Assembly: GCF_001440395.1 (NCBI RefSeq)
Contig: NZ_LLXZ01000118.1
Coordinates: 1-64,000 of the forward strand
DNA from: Bradyrhizobium jicamae
GTDB taxonomy: Bacteria; Pseudomonadota; Alphaproteobacteria; Rhizobiales; Xanthobacteraceae
DNA length: 64,000 nucleotides
Reading direction: 5' to 3'
The notes beneath the pieces are model-generated. The model did no database searches. It was given only the letters and a program-made list of their open reading frames with translations, and was not told the origin of the DNA. This document shows, one piece after another, positions 9,881 to 18,841 of this stretch. The translations under genes were made by a program, and so were the position numbers. The stretch's first letter is position 1. Each line of letters starts with the position of its first letter.

Positions 9881-10804
9881 TCAGACAAATTGCATCTCAA
9901 CCCAGACACGATCAAAATCCCGCCGGGAGAGCGCCTCTTTGGGAATGCAAAAATGAAGGACGCCGCTCGCCGCCCAGATCATCTGTGCCTCCTCGTTGCT
10001 ATATACCTGCAGCAGCAGCCGCCACTCCATATCCGCCTTGTCCCGCAAATCCTGGTCATCCTCCCACTTGTGCGGCAGGTTCAGCAGCTCCAGGCGACGC
10101 TGCAACTCCTCATTCGAGAGGCCGAGGAAAATCGCATACGGGTCGGCGACGCCGTGAGCCTTCAGGTATCCTCCGACGAACGGTGAATCATTGAGAGTGT
10201 ATGGATAGCCGAGCAGATGATGATTAAACACGCCCTGGAAGTTCACATCCACGCCTGTCATGACGTCGATGTAGGCATTCCGCTCCGGCTCGGAGAGCCC
10301 AAGGCTCAGAATCCCCGGGGACCGCGCATCAGGCAGCGTCGGCTCCCGTGAGAAGCTTGCGTCACAGCCGGGGAATTGCAGTCGCTTGGGCAAATCAGGT
10401 GGGAAGGGAAGCTGGACGAGCGTGGCCGGATCGCCGTCGAAGTGCGACACCGTCCAGCAGGACGGATCTCCGAGCAATTGTATGAGCCCCATCTCGTTGA
10501 TCGCGCAAAAGAACGAGAGCAAGCCCGAGTGCGGGAGATGCCCTTCCTCGTCATGGGCAGCAATATCAGCAAGGTTTACCTGACCCACGAAGGCCATGGG
10601 AGAGCCCTGCCAGGCCGGCCAGTTCTTGCCGGACGGCAGATCCGGTCTTCCTCCGAGCTTGGAGTTGCCGAGCGGCAGCTCTGCTTGATCGCTTGTTTGC
10701 CTGCAGTGCAGCCGGATCGAGGGCATGGAGAGCTGGATGATGTCATTCGCAACGCGCCCGAGCCCGGCGGCGGTCAAGCGCGCCGGCAAGCTTTCAGTCT
10801 CCAT
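9881..10804 (-). CDS. YwqG-like DUF1963 protein
   Basis: About 307 aa, cytoplasmic. The motifs SKLGGRPDLPSGKNWPAWQGSPMAFVGQVNLADI and LLSFFCA match the DUF1963/YwqG fold. Function is unknown in the family. The ATG at 10804 was chosen because the longer frame to 10963 runs through the neighbouring palindromic repeat. Flanked on both sides by repeats. Confidence 0.82.
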   Translation of the reverse strand: METESLPARLTAAGLGRVANDIIQLSMPSIRLHCRQTSDQAELPLGNSKLGGRPDLPSGKNWPAWQGSPMAFVGQVNLADIAAHDEEGHLPHSGLLSFFCAINEMGLIQLLGDPSCWTVSHFDGDPATLVQLPFPPDLPKRLQFPGCDASFSREPTLPDARSPGILSLGLSEPERNAYIDVMTGVDVNFQGVFNHHLLGYPYTLNDSPFVGGYLKAHGVADPYAIFLGLSNEELQRRLELLNLPHKWEDDQDLRDKADMEWRLLLQVYSNEEAQMIWAASGVLHFCIPKEALSRRDFDRVWVEMQFV

Positions 10805-10923
10805 TCCGGCACTCCCGCGGTCCCTGTTCGCGTAATCGACTGTGCCACCGCCATGGCGCCTCCTGCAACAGCCGATCAGTACAGACCGGCGGGCATACTG
10901 AATGGGGCGGGCCGGAGATAACC

Positions 10924-11036
10924 GTAGGATGGGTAGAGCGAAGCGAAACCCATCGCCACGCACACCGGCATGATGGGTATCGCTTCCGCCTTCGCTCTAG
11001 CGAGCAACGGCGGACAAGTCGCTCCACCCATCCTAC
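10924..11036. repeat. Inverted palindromic repeat (GTAGGATGGGT class)
   Basis: GTAGGATGGGTAGAGCGAAG at the left end and CGCTCCACCCATCCTAC at the right end are mirrored. The right end covers the last bases of the SDR gene. Confidence 0.7.
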
Positions 11037-11881
11037 GGGCGGGATCCTTGCCGCGACATCTTCTCGATCCGCTTGGCGAGCACCGCCCAATACGTCGCCG
11101 GCCGAAACCGCTGCAGCAGGTCCATGAACCACGCGTCGTTGCCGATCAGAATCCGCGGCTGGTTCTTCTCGATGCCGGCGATGATGCGCTGCGCGGCGAT
11201 CGGCGGGGTGGTTTTGGCGATCGTATCGAAACGGTCGATCGATTCCGCGCGGCGCGCATTGTCGGTGATGCCAGATCCGGTGCGGGAGTTGCGCACGATG
11301 TTGGTCAGCACGCCGCCGGGATGCACCACCGACAGTTTTACTGGACTGTTCGCCATCGAAAGCTCATGCCGCAGGCTTTCCGAAAAACCGCGCACCGCGA
11401 ATTTCGCGGCCGCATAGGCGGTCTGGCCGGGCGGGGCGATGATGCCGAAGATCGAGGACAGGTTGACAATATGCGCCTCGCGCTGTTTCGACAGATGCGG
11501 CAGGAACGCGCGGGTGCCGTGCACCACGCCCCAGAAATTGATGTTGATCAGCCATTCCATCTGCGCCTGGTCGACCTCGTTGAAGCTGCCCATCAGTGCG
11601 ACGCCGGCATTGTTGATGACGATGTTGAGCGAGGGATGCGCTGCGATCGCCGCGTCGGCAAATTCCTGGATCTGGGCGGGCTCGCCGACATCGACGCGAT
11701 GGGTCGTGATGTTGCGCTTGCCGGCCTTGCCGATCTCGGCGGCAACCTCGAGCAAGCCGGCCTCGTCGCGGTCGGCGAGGGCGAGGTCGCAGCCGCGCGC
11801 GGCGAACTCGAAGGCGAGCGCGCGGCCGATGCCGCTGGCGGCGCCGGTTATCGCGGCCGCGCTTCCGGATATCGCAGTCAT
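11033..11881 (-). CDS. SDR-family NAD(P)-dependent oxidoreductase
   Basis: 282 aa. Cofactor motif TGAASGIG at residues 12-19, NNAG at 90-93, catalytic Ser in NLSSIFG and YAAAK as the Tyr-x3-Lys pair. The C-terminal 60 residues (RILIGNDAWFMDLLQRFRP) resemble acetoin-dehydrogenase-like SDRs of mycobacteria and rhizobia. Substrate unknown. Divergent from the response regulator gene. Confidence 0.88.
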   Translation of the reverse strand: MTAISGSAAAITGAASGIGRALAFEFAARGCDLALADRDEAGLLEVAAEIGKAGKRNITTHRVDVGEPAQIQEFADAAIAAHPSLNIVINNAGVALMGSFNEVDQAQMEWLININFWGVVHGTRAFLPHLSKQREAHIVNLSSIFGIIAPPGQTAYAAAKFAVRGFSESLRHELSMANSPVKLSVVHPGGVLTNIVRNSRTGSGITDNARRAESIDRFDTIAKTTPPIAAQRIIAGIEKNQPRILIGNDAWFMDLLQRFRPATYWAVLAKRIEKMSRQGSRP

Positions 11882-12030
11882 CGGTATCTCACTCCATCAA
11901 ATGAAAAAAATCGCGGGTTCCCGCAACTTTTGCAAATTGGAACCGAACCATAAAGCGGTTTCCGCTCTTAGTGTCGAGTACCCGACAGAGTGATGCTTTT
12001 CGACCGACGCGACCTTTGCAGGAGGCTGAC

Positions 12031-12456
12031 ATGGGACAATCGAAGCCCTTCGAACGATCAAAACCTTCTCGCGCGACCGCCCTCATCGTCGAAGACGATC
12101 CGATGCAGCGGGATATGATCTGCCTCTTGCTGGAGGAAAGCGAGGTCGACGTCATCGAATGCGAAAGCGCGGAGGCAGCCGAACTGGTGCTGGAACGCGC
12201 CGCCGGCAGCCTGGTCCTGATGATGACCGACGTGCAACTCGCCGGCAATATGGACGGCGTCGAGCTCGCGCACATCGCCCGGAAATACAATCCCGAGATG
12301 GGCGTCATCGTCACCTCGGGCAAGCCGCTGCATCAGGAATTGCCCGACGGCGTCCAGTTCTGGGCCAAGCCATGGGCTCCGCTCGACGTGATCCGCACGG
12401 CGGAACGCATGGTGCATGAACGACGTAACCACCATGGAGCGCGCGCGCGTTCGTGA
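12031..12456 (+). CDS. Single-domain response regulator (receiver protein)
   Basis: 141 aa; GGAGG ribosome site six bases upstream of the ATG. A CheY-like receiver: acidic pair in LIVEDDPMQRDM, phospho-acceptor Asp in MMTDVQLAG, Thr/Ser in VIVTSGKP, Lys in FWAKPW. There is no output domain and no kinase nearby, so it is an orphan that probably serves a hybrid kinase elsewhere. Confidence 0.9.
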   Translation: MGQSKPFERSKPSRATALIVEDDPMQRDMICLLLEESEVDVIECESAEAAELVLERAAGSLVLMMTDVQLAGNMDGVELAHIARKYNPEMGVIVTSGKPLHQELPDGVQFWAKPWAPLDVIRTAERMVHERRNHHGARARS

Positions 12457-12503
12457 GCCGCCGGCCGCTTCCACGGCGGATGCCGCCGTGGTAAGGGCAG
12501 GGC

Positions 12504-13121
12504 ATGACGCTGTCGTTCCTGTTGACCTCCCTGATCGTGGTCGCCTCGCCCGGCACCGGCGTGCTCTACACGCTGGCGGTGGCGCTGACATCGGGCGCGC
12601 GGCCGAGCGTCGCCGCGGCGTTCGGCTGCACGCTCGGCATCGTGCCGCATATGGTGGCCGCCATGCTCGGGCTCGCCGCGGTGCTGCACACCAGCGCGCT
12701 GGCGTTCGCCATGCTGAAATGGTGCGGCGTTCTCTATCTGCTCTACATGGCCTGGCAGGCGCTGCGCGAGACGGGTGCGCTCGCGGTCGATACGGGCGCG
12801 GCTGCGAAGGCGCGCTCCAGCCGGCGCGTCATTGTCACCGCCGTGCTGGTCAACATCCTCAATCCGAAACTGTCGATCTTCTTCCTCGCCTTCCTGCCGC
12901 AGTTCGTCGCCGCCGACGAGCCGCAGCCGCTGGCCCGCATGCTGGAATTGAGCGCGGCCTTCATGGCGATGACCTTTGCGGTGTTCGCAATCTACGGCCT
13001 GTTCGCCGCCGCCCTGCGCGACCGCGTCATCACCCGGCCGAAGGCGATGGCCTGGCTGCGCCGCAGCTTTGCCGCGGGATTTGCCGCGCTCGGCGCCAAG
13101 CTCGCATTCGCGGAGCGGTAG
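12504..13121 (+). CDS. LysE/RhtB-family amino-acid exporter
   Basis: 205 aa with about six hydrophobic helices. The N-terminal signature SPGTGVLYTLAVALTSGAR and NILNPKLSIFFLAFLPQFV are typical of RhtB proteins, which export amino acids or their analogues. The next gene on this strand is the GGDEF protein, 700 bases on, so it probably forms its own unit. Confidence 0.9.
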   Translation: MTLSFLLTSLIVVASPGTGVLYTLAVALTSGARPSVAAAFGCTLGIVPHMVAAMLGLAAVLHTSALAFAMLKWCGVLYLLYMAWQALRETGALAVDTGAAAKARSSRRVIVTAVLVNILNPKLSIFFLAFLPQFVAADEPQPLARMLELSAAFMAMTFAVFAIYGLFAAALRDRVITRPKAMAWLRRSFAAGFAALGAKLAFAER

Positions 13122-13164
13122 ATTTTTCGCGCGGCCGCCTTTCGCGCGAAGCGATCCAAAGATC

Positions 13165-13240
13165 GTAGCCCGGATGAGCGAAGCGATATCCTGGACCACT
13201 CTCGCACCACCCCGGATATCGCTGCGCTCATCCGGGCTAC
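13165..13240. repeat. Palindromic repeat of the GTAGCCCGGATGAGCG class
   Basis: GTAGCCCGGATGAGCGAAGC is mirrored by GCTGCGCTCATCCGGGCTAC. Variants are at 40476-40513, 42633-42711 and 49852-49925. Confidence 0.75.
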
Positions 13241-13350
13241 AGGTCAGCCATCGCCGGAATCAAAAAGGCGGACCCTTGGCCCGCCATTCTCCAAAATTCA
13301 CCCGGAGTTGGGAGCCCGGGCGGAGCTGAGCACTCCACCCGGGCCTGAAT

Positions 13351-13419
13351 TCACTTCTTCTTGGCTTTCTTGGCCTTCTTGGCCTTCTTCGCCTTCGCCT
13401 TCTTCGCTTTCTTAGCCAT
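13351..13419 (-). CDS. 22-residue lysine/alanine-only peptide
   Basis: Reads MAKKAKKAKAKKAKKAKKAK plus KK and a TGA stop. Every residue after Met is Ala or Lys. A GAGAGGAT ribosome site lies six bases upstream. The composition is that of the C-terminal tail of histone H1 or of the bacterial HU-tail proteins, so nucleic-acid or nucleoid binding is likely. A GC-rich hairpin (13312-13343) lies just downstream on this strand. The clean start, ribosome site and terminator-like hairpin support a real gene. Confidence 0.65.
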   Translation of the reverse strand: MAKKAKKAKAKKAKKAKKAKKK

Positions 13420-13833
13420 AGTATCCTCTCAAGGTTTTCATGGATTGAAACGCGACACCGAGGCATGCTTGGCGGAGGGCCAGCCTCGCAACATCCTCGA
13501 TCATGATCCCACCAGATTCGCAGGCTGATGCCGCGTGCCGTCATGGCGTTGTCATCACGTTATCCACAGTTGTTATGCAATTTGACGCGATTTTGGGTCG
13601 AAATGCGCGCCGCCATCGCCATCCGCGTCGCGCGCATCATGCTTAACGATGCCCGAACACGCGCGATCTTCATCAATTCAAAACCAAGGATTGGATTGCC
13701 CGAAGACAGTCAGGGTCCGTTAAGCGGCGCGGATGCACCTTGTTCCGCAAGACGACGGGGATCGTCGGCGAGGGAAGTCCTGGGCGGTTGTTAGACAAGA
13801 GGGGAGACGGGACGTGCGCGTCCTGAGTTCGCG
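13420..13833. other. Gene-free 414-base stretch with one DnaA-box-like site
   Basis: No convincing coding frame. TTATCCACA at 13560-13568 is a perfect DnaA-box consensus but stands alone, so I do not call an origin. The right half presumably holds the promoter of the GGDEF gene. Confidence 0.4.
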
Positions 13834-15096
13834 ATGCTGAGCGTTCCGACGCTGTGGACGGTGTTCGTCATCAATTTTCTGGCGCTGGGCCTGATCTGGG
13901 CCTACGTCATGCGCTGCTATCCGTCGTTCGAGGCCGCGCGGTTCTGGACCGGCTCGGCATTCACGGCGGCAGCCGGCGCGGCGCTGGCGACGCTGCGCGT
14001 GGTCTTTCCCGATACGCTGGTGCCGCTGCTGTTCGCCGGCACCGCGCTGATCCTGGCGATCTGCCTTGCCTCGATGGGCGTGCAGAAATTCTTCAACCGT
14101 CCGCTGTCATGGCGCAACACGCTGCTGATTACGGGTCTCGGCACCATCGGCCTGTGGTTCTTCAGCTTCGTTTACGACAGCGTGCCTGCGCGCATGACGG
14201 TCTTCACCATCGCCCAGACCGTGCCGATGGCACTGAGCGTGAAGCTGTTGCTGAGCCGGCATGAGGGCCGGGTCAATCCGGGCGCCCGGCTCGCGGGCAT
14301 CGTCACGCTTCTCATCATGGCCTTGCTCGCCGTCAGGATGGTCGGCGCGGTCGCCGGCGGCGGCTTCTCCTACATGCATTTCAGCCCGTTGCAGTCGGTC
14401 GTGGTGCTGGTGCTGGTGTTCCTGTCGATGGCGCTGAATTTCGGCTTCCTGCTGATGGCGATGGACCATCTGCGCAACGAGGTCGCCGATCTCGCGCTGC
14501 TCGACGATCTCACCGGGGTCGGCAACCGCCGCTATCTGCTGCAGCGGCTGACGGAAGAGTGCATGCGCTCGGAGCGCAGCGGCCAGCCGTTTGCGCTCCT
14601 GGTAATCGATCTCGACGGCTTCAAGGGCATCAACGATACCCATGGCCACGCGGCCGGCGACGCCTGCCTGCAGCATTTCACCCTGATGGCGCAAACCCGG
14701 CTGCGGCCCGGCGACATGCTGGCGCGGACCGGCGGCGACGAGTTCTGCATCGTGCTGCCGTCCTCGACGCTGCGCGAGGGCGCCATGATCGCGCGGCGCG
14801 TGCTGGAGGTCTGCCGCGCCGATGCCGAACAATGCAGCGGCAACGACATTCCGATCGCGGTGTCGATCGGCGTTGCACAATGGAGCCGCGAGATGGGCGC
14901 CTATCCCGACCGCCTGATTGCGGCCGCCGACCACGCGCTCTACGACGCCAAGAAGGCCGGCCGCAACGGCTTTGCCGCCTACGACCCGGCGCCGCCGCTG
15001 GCGCCCGCACGGCAAGCGCGCCGATGTCCGACATGGCCCTGCGCAAGCGGGCATGAAGCATGCTATCTGAGGTCCGCCACCGGACCTCGCGCATGA
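13834..15096 (+). CDS. Membrane-bound diguanylate cyclase (GGDEF)
   Basis: 420 aa. Residues 1-210 form six or seven membrane helices without a recognised ligand domain. The cyclase domain follows from LALLDDLTGVGNRRYLLQRL, with an intact GGDEF active site and an RPGD inhibitory site exactly five residues before it. It should therefore make c-di-GMP and be product-inhibited. The last 30 residues are Pro/Arg-rich. The stop overlaps the ATG of the amidase gene (ATGA). Confidence 0.93.
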   Translation: MLSVPTLWTVFVINFLALGLIWAYVMRCYPSFEAARFWTGSAFTAAAGAALATLRVVFPDTLVPLLFAGTALILAICLASMGVQKFFNRPLSWRNTLLITGLGTIGLWFFSFVYDSVPARMTVFTIAQTVPMALSVKLLLSRHEGRVNPGARLAGIVTLLIMALLAVRMVGAVAGGGFSYMHFSPLQSVVVLVLVFLSMALNFGFLLMAMDHLRNEVADLALLDDLTGVGNRRYLLQRLTEECMRSERSGQPFALLVIDLDGFKGINDTHGHAAGDACLQHFTLMAQTRLRPGDMLARTGGDEFCIVLPSSTLREGAMIARRVLEVCRADAEQCSGNDIPIAVSIGVAQWSREMGAYPDRLIAAADHALYDAKKAGRNGFAAYDPAPPLAPARQARRCPTWPCASGHEACYLRSATGPRA

Positions 15097-15716
15097 ATCT
15101 CCGTCTCGTCGCGGCTTTACTCTTCGCCCTCATATTTCCCGCGTGCGCCTCCGCGCAAACGCCCGACCTCGCCACGATCGCGCGGGCATCCGGCACGCCT
15201 GACATTCCTGGCCTGAAGATGGTCTGGCTGGCGCCGTGGGGCGACCTCGCCAAGGCCCATCCGTGGCGCAACATCATCGTGCACCAGACCGAAGGCCCGG
15301 CCGGCTCGGCGCGCGGCGGCGCGCAGGCGCAGTCGAAGAACCCGACGCGGCGCGGCGTCATGGTCTGGGTGGAGACCGACGGCACCGTGTACTGGGCGGT
15401 CGGCGAACATCTCGTCCCGACCCATGGCGACGGCGCCAACCGCAACGACAATAAATACATCGACAACAAGCCGACCTATCGGCAGGTGGTCGGCAACAAT
15501 TCGGTCGGCGTCGAATTCGCCGGCAACTATCCCGACGTGACCCGCGGCCCCACCGAAGCGCAAATCGCGGCGTGGAAAATCCTGCTGAAGGTGCTGCGTG
15601 CGCGGTACGGCATCCCGCTCGATCGCGTCTACGCGCACAACTGGATCGACTACAAGGACGCGCGCTATTGCGAGGGGTGCGCGTTGGCGAAGATGGCGCG
15701 GGAGTGGGGGGAGTAG
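15093..15716 (+). CDS. Peptidoglycan amidase (N-acetylmuramoyl-L-alanine amidase, Amidase_2 type)
   Basis: 207 aa with a signal peptide (LLFALIFPACASAQ). Zinc-ligand candidates are His in IIVHQTEGP and YAHNWIDYK with Cys in YCEGC; VGVEFAGNYP is the family's core strand. The start at 15093 overlaps the GGDEF stop as ATGA, so translation is coupled to a c-di-GMP synthase. Confidence 0.85.
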   Translation: MNLRLVAALLFALIFPACASAQTPDLATIARASGTPDIPGLKMVWLAPWGDLAKAHPWRNIIVHQTEGPAGSARGGAQAQSKNPTRRGVMVWVETDGTVYWAVGEHLVPTHGDGANRNDNKYIDNKPTYRQVVGNNSVGVEFAGNYPDVTRGPTEAQIAAWKILLKVLRARYGIPLDRVYAHNWIDYKDARYCEGCALAKMAREWGE

Positions 15717-15760
15717 GGTGGGCGGCGTGCAGCCGGCCGCCGCGGCGAACTTCGCTGTGT

Positions 15761-15846
15761 CATACGCGGGCTTGACCCGCGTATCCATCATGCTTCGCAA
15801 GAGTCTCGCTGAGGAGATGGATGGCCGGGTCAAGCCCGGCCATGAC
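15761..15846. repeat. Inverted pair of CCGGGCTTGACCCGG-class repeats
   Basis: CATACGCGGGCTTGACCCGC on the left and GGCCGGGTCAAGCCCGGCCATGAC-like sequence on the right, between the amidase gene and the rpoH terminator. Confidence 0.72.
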
Positions 15847-15870
15847 AATCTCGCAAAGCTCGTCCCCAAA

Positions 15871-15897
15871 AACAAAAAGCCGGCGTCGCCGCCGGCT
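15871..15897 (-). terminator. Rho-independent terminator of rpoH
   Basis: On the minus strand AGCCGGCG-GCGA-CGCCGGCT is followed by TTTTTGTTTTTG. It starts 28 bases after the rpoH stop. Confidence 0.9.
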
Positions 15898-15924
15898 TTC
15901 ATCACTTGATACCTCTGCCGCGAA

Positions 15925-16821
15925 TTAATGCGCGGCTTCGAGTTCGGCTTCCTGCCGGGCGATCGTGCCCTTGACGGCCGATTGCACCTTCTCGAAAGCG
16001 CGGACCTCGATCTGCCGCACGCGTTCGCGCGAGACGCCGAATTCGGCGGCGAGGTCTTCCAGCGTCATCGGCTCTTCCGCCAGGCGCCGCGCCTCGAAGA
16101 TGCGGCGTTCGCGCGGGTTGAGCACGCCGATGGCGCCGTTCAACGCCTTGCGGCGGTGATCGAACTCCTCGTGCTCGGCCATCACGGCTTCCTGGTTGGG
16201 CGAGTTGTCGACCAGCCAGTCCTGCCATTCGCCGGCTTCACCGTCGTCGCGGATCGGCGCGTTGAGCGACGCGTCGCCACCGAGGCGGCGGTTCATGTCG
16301 ATCACGTCCTGATCCGTCACGCCGAGGCGCTTGGCAATCAGCTTCACCTGGTCGGGACGGAGATCGCCCTCGTCCAGCGCGGAGATCTTGCTCTTCGCCT
16401 TGCGCAGGTTGAAGAACAGCTTCTTCTGGTTCGCGGTGGTTCCCATTTTCACGAGCGACCAGGAACGCAGGATGTACTCTTGAATCGAGGCCTTGATCCA
16501 CCACATGGCGTAGGTGGCGAGACGAAAACCCTTCTCGGGCTCGAACCGCTTGACCGCCTGCATCAGGCCGACATTGCCTTCCGAGACGACTTCGGAGATC
16601 GGCAAGCCGTAGCCGCGATAGCCCATGGCGATCTTGGCCACGAGCCGGAGATGGCTGGTGACAAGGTGATGTGCCGCGTCGCGATCGTCATGCTCGCGCC
16701 AACGCTTGGCGAGCATGTATTCCTGCTGGGGCTCCAGCATTGGGAATTTGCGGATCTCGGCGAGGTATCTTGAAAGACCGGATTCTCCATTGAGAACCGG
16801 CAACGTAGCTGTACGGGCCAT
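15925..16821 (-). CDS. rpoH: Heat-shock sigma factor RpoH (sigma-32)
   Basis: 298 aa. Region 2 (HLVTSHLRLVAKIAMGYRGYGLP, SEGNVGLMQAVKRFEPEKGFRLATYAMWWIKASIQEYILR) is followed by the RpoH box QKKLFFNLRKAKSKI, which separates it from other sigma-70 proteins, and by the region 4 helix-turn-helix SRERVRQIEVRAFEKVQ. Alphaproteobacteria often carry several RpoH copies; which one this is cannot be said here. Transcribed downstream of rluD from its own 214-base upstream region. Confidence 0.97.
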   Translation of the reverse strand: MARTATLPVLNGESGLSRYLAEIRKFPMLEPQQEYMLAKRWREHDDRDAAHHLVTSHLRLVAKIAMGYRGYGLPISEVVSEGNVGLMQAVKRFEPEKGFRLATYAMWWIKASIQEYILRSWSLVKMGTTANQKKLFFNLRKAKSKISALDEGDLRPDQVKLIAKRLGVTDQDVIDMNRRLGGDASLNAPIRDDGEAGEWQDWLVDNSPNQEAVMAEHEEFDHRRKALNGAIGVLNPRERRIFEARRLAEEPMTLEDLAAEFGVSRERVRQIEVRAFEKVQSAVKGTIARQEAELEAAH

Positions 16822-17035
16822 TGAGCGCCCTCCAGTGGTTCAGGCCCCCGATAGCGGCGGGCCCGGCAGGTGATCGCTGTGTTAAAGCCGACCAGGCTGC
16901 GATGTTCCGCGCTGGATATTCAGCGCAGGTGCAACATACTCGAAAACGAACAAATAGGGAAGGAATGCTGACGTCACGTCCCCGTGTGTCAGCTATAACC
17001 TGTTGTCATAACTAAGCTTTTCTGAAGGGGCTGCG

Positions 17036-18049
17036 TCATACGGCCGCTTCCAGGGCGATTTGCAGGAGACGCAAATCCTCCGGCAGGGCCGCCTCCCAAT
17101 GCAAAAATTCCCCGGTTCGGGGGTGTTCCAGGGCGAGCAGATAGGCGTGCAGGGCCTGCCGGCCGAGGGCGGTGAGCGTATCCTTACCTTTGATGCCGAG
17201 CTGCCCGGCCTTGGTCTTGAAGTGCGGGCCATAGACGGCATCGCCCATCAGGGGGTGACCGATATGGGCGAGGTGCACCCGGATCTGATGGGTTCGTCCG
17301 GTCTCGAGCTGGCAGGCGAGCAGCGAGGCGATCGGCTTGCCGCTGCGTCCCTGATACGCGGCTTGCAGCTCCCAATGGGTGATGGCCTCGCGGCCGCCTT
17401 CGCGCACCGCCATCTTCTCGCGGGCATGGGGGTGCCGGTCGATCGGCGCATCGACCGTGCCGCGCTGGCGATTGGGCACGCCCCAGATGAAGGCCATGTA
17501 GCCGCGCTGCATTGGGCCGGTGCGACCGTGATCGGCGAATTGCGCGGTCAGCGATTGATGCGCGTGATCGTTCTTGGCGACCACCATCAGGCCGGTCGTG
17601 TCCTTGTCCAGCCGGTGCACGATGCCCGGCCGGCGGACACCACCAATCCCTGAAAGGCTGGCGCCGCAATGGGCGATCAGCGCGTTCACCAGCGTGCCGG
17701 TCTCGTGCCCCGCGGCCGGGTGGACGACCAGCCCCTTCGGCTTGTCGATGACGATGATGTCGTCATCCTCAAAAACGATATCGAGCGCGATATCCTCGCC
17801 CAACGGCTCCGGCGGCGCGGCTTCGGGAACGTCGATTGTGATCGTATCGCCGGCCGCTACATGATAAGCGGGGTCGCGGATGGGGGCGCCTTTGGCCGAG
17901 ACGGAACCGGCCAGGATCAGCGCTTTCAGCCGCGAGCGCGACAGTTCCGGGCGGAGCACCGCGAGCACGCGGTCGAGGCGGGGCGATCCCTCGTCGCCGC
18001 CGACCGTAACCTCCAGCCTTTGACCGCCGTTCGTTGATCCCTGTTCCAA
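17036..18049 (-). CDS. rluD: Ribosomal large-subunit pseudouridine synthase RluD-like
   Basis: 337 aa. An S4 RNA-binding domain (RLDRVLAVLRPELSRSRLKALI) is followed by the catalytic domain with the family motif HRLDKDTTGLMV, whose Asp attacks the uracil, and LETGRTHQIRVHLAHIGHPLMGD. RluD modifies 23S rRNA helix 69. Conserved order with rpoH in Bradyrhizobium fits. Confidence 0.92.
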   Translation of the reverse strand: MEQGSTNGGQRLEVTVGGDEGSPRLDRVLAVLRPELSRSRLKALILAGSVSAKGAPIRDPAYHVAAGDTITIDVPEAAPPEPLGEDIALDIVFEDDDIIVIDKPKGLVVHPAAGHETGTLVNALIAHCGASLSGIGGVRRPGIVHRLDKDTTGLMVVAKNDHAHQSLTAQFADHGRTGPMQRGYMAFIWGVPNRQRGTVDAPIDRHPHAREKMAVREGGREAITHWELQAAYQGRSGKPIASLLACQLETGRTHQIRVHLAHIGHPLMGDAVYGPHFKTKAGQLGIKGKDTLTALGRQALHAYLLALEHPRTGEFLHWEAALPEDLRLLQIALEAAV

Positions 18050-18074
18050 AACCGAGCCTTGTTAAGAGCCTTGC

Positions 18075-18413
18075 ATGACCGATACCGTTGCGCCCGAACC
18101 GACCCCCGAGCAGGCCGCGCTGATCGCGCGGGTGCGGCGGATGATGCTGATCGCGGGCCTGACCTCGGCGCTTGCGGTGGCCGTGGTCCTGATCGCCGTC
18201 GGGTACCGCCTTTACCGCGGCGAGGGAAGCCCCACGGCGGCCACGACCGACATCATCGAGACCCTGCCCAAGGGCGCCCGCATTGTCGCGACCGCGGTCG
18301 CCGGCGAGCGGCTGGTGCTGACGCTTGATATCGCCGGGGTCACCGAAATCCGCACGTTTGACGCCAAAACGCTGAAACCGGCCGGAAAGCTGCGATTCGT
18401 GAGCGAACCCTGA
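18075..18413 (+). CDS. Small single-pass membrane protein (112 aa), unknown
   Basis: One transmembrane segment (MMLIAGLTSALAVAVVLIAVGYRL, about residues 24-47) and a periplasmic domain of 60 residues that looks like beta strands. From memory it matches a conserved alphaproteobacterial family (DUF6476-like) found next to rluD; I am not certain of the number. Divergent from rluD with 25 bases between starts. Confidence 0.8.
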   Translation: MTDTVAPEPTPEQAALIARVRRMMLIAGLTSALAVAVVLIAVGYRLYRGEGSPTAATTDIIETLPKGARIVATAVAGERLVLTLDIAGVTEIRTFDAKTLKPAGKLRFVSEP

Positions 18414-18544
18414 GTCCTGCGCGATCGGCCGAAAATGCCCGGACCCGGTGCGAGGAGGCGAAGCAACAGGTTTACCCAACCGTGCAAAGGCCCGCAGACT
18501 TGCCTTGCCCACCGCACATTTCGCGGCTATTCCCTGAAGCCAAC

Positions 18545-18619
18545 GCTCCCTTCGTCTAGCGGTTAGGACGCGGCCCTCTCAAGGCTGAAACAGGGGTTCG
18601 ATTCCCCTAGGGAGCGCCA
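18545..18619 (+). tRNA. tRNA-Glu (anticodon CTC)
   Basis: Cloverleaf: acceptor GCTCCCT pairs AGGGAGC, D arm GTCTAGCGGTTAGGAC, anticodon stem CGGCC/GGCTG with loop CT-CTC-AA, T arm CAGGGGTTCGATTCCCCT-like, encoded CCA at 18617-18619. From the anticodon stem onward the gene is identical to the copy at 36475-36521: it is the attachment site of the following element, and its 3' half was rebuilt by the insertion. Confidence 0.97.
18573..18619 (+). repeat. attL, 47-bp attachment repeat
   Basis: From GCCCTCTCAAGGCTG in the anticodon arm to the encoded CCA. Identical over 47 bases to 36475-36521; the next base on each side differs. Confidence 0.95.
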
Positions 18620-18665
18620 ATAAAATCAAGTACTTGCGCGATTTCTCGATTTTCGGCTTGGAGCT

Positions 18666-18685
18666 GGGTAAGCATCGGGTAAGCA
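18666..18685 (+). repeat. Candidate integrase arm sites, left end
   Basis: Two direct copies of GGGTAAGCA, starting at 18666 and 18677, 11 bases apart. A weaker GGGTAAGT lies at 18808. The same pair with the same 11-base spacing and orientation is found inside the right end. Confidence 0.6.
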
Positions 18686-18841
18686 GCCGGAGCGGCTTCG
18701 GCCCAATAATTCAAATTTCCGGGCATTTTCGGACGAATTAGTTGTCCGTTGAAATCAGGCACAACTCTCAATTTTGGCCCGTAATTCAAATTCCTCTTTT
18801 ATGGAGAGGGTAAGTCATGACGCAAATTTGGAGGCGCGGCA

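Noticed and set aside
13560..13568. TTATCCACA as a replication origin signal
   Set aside because: A single DnaA box without a cluster, AT-rich region or linked replication gene.
18607..18789. 60-aa frame on the minus strand at the left end of the element
   Set aside because: It ends inside the tRNA and covers the arm-site repeats; no ribosome site or family.
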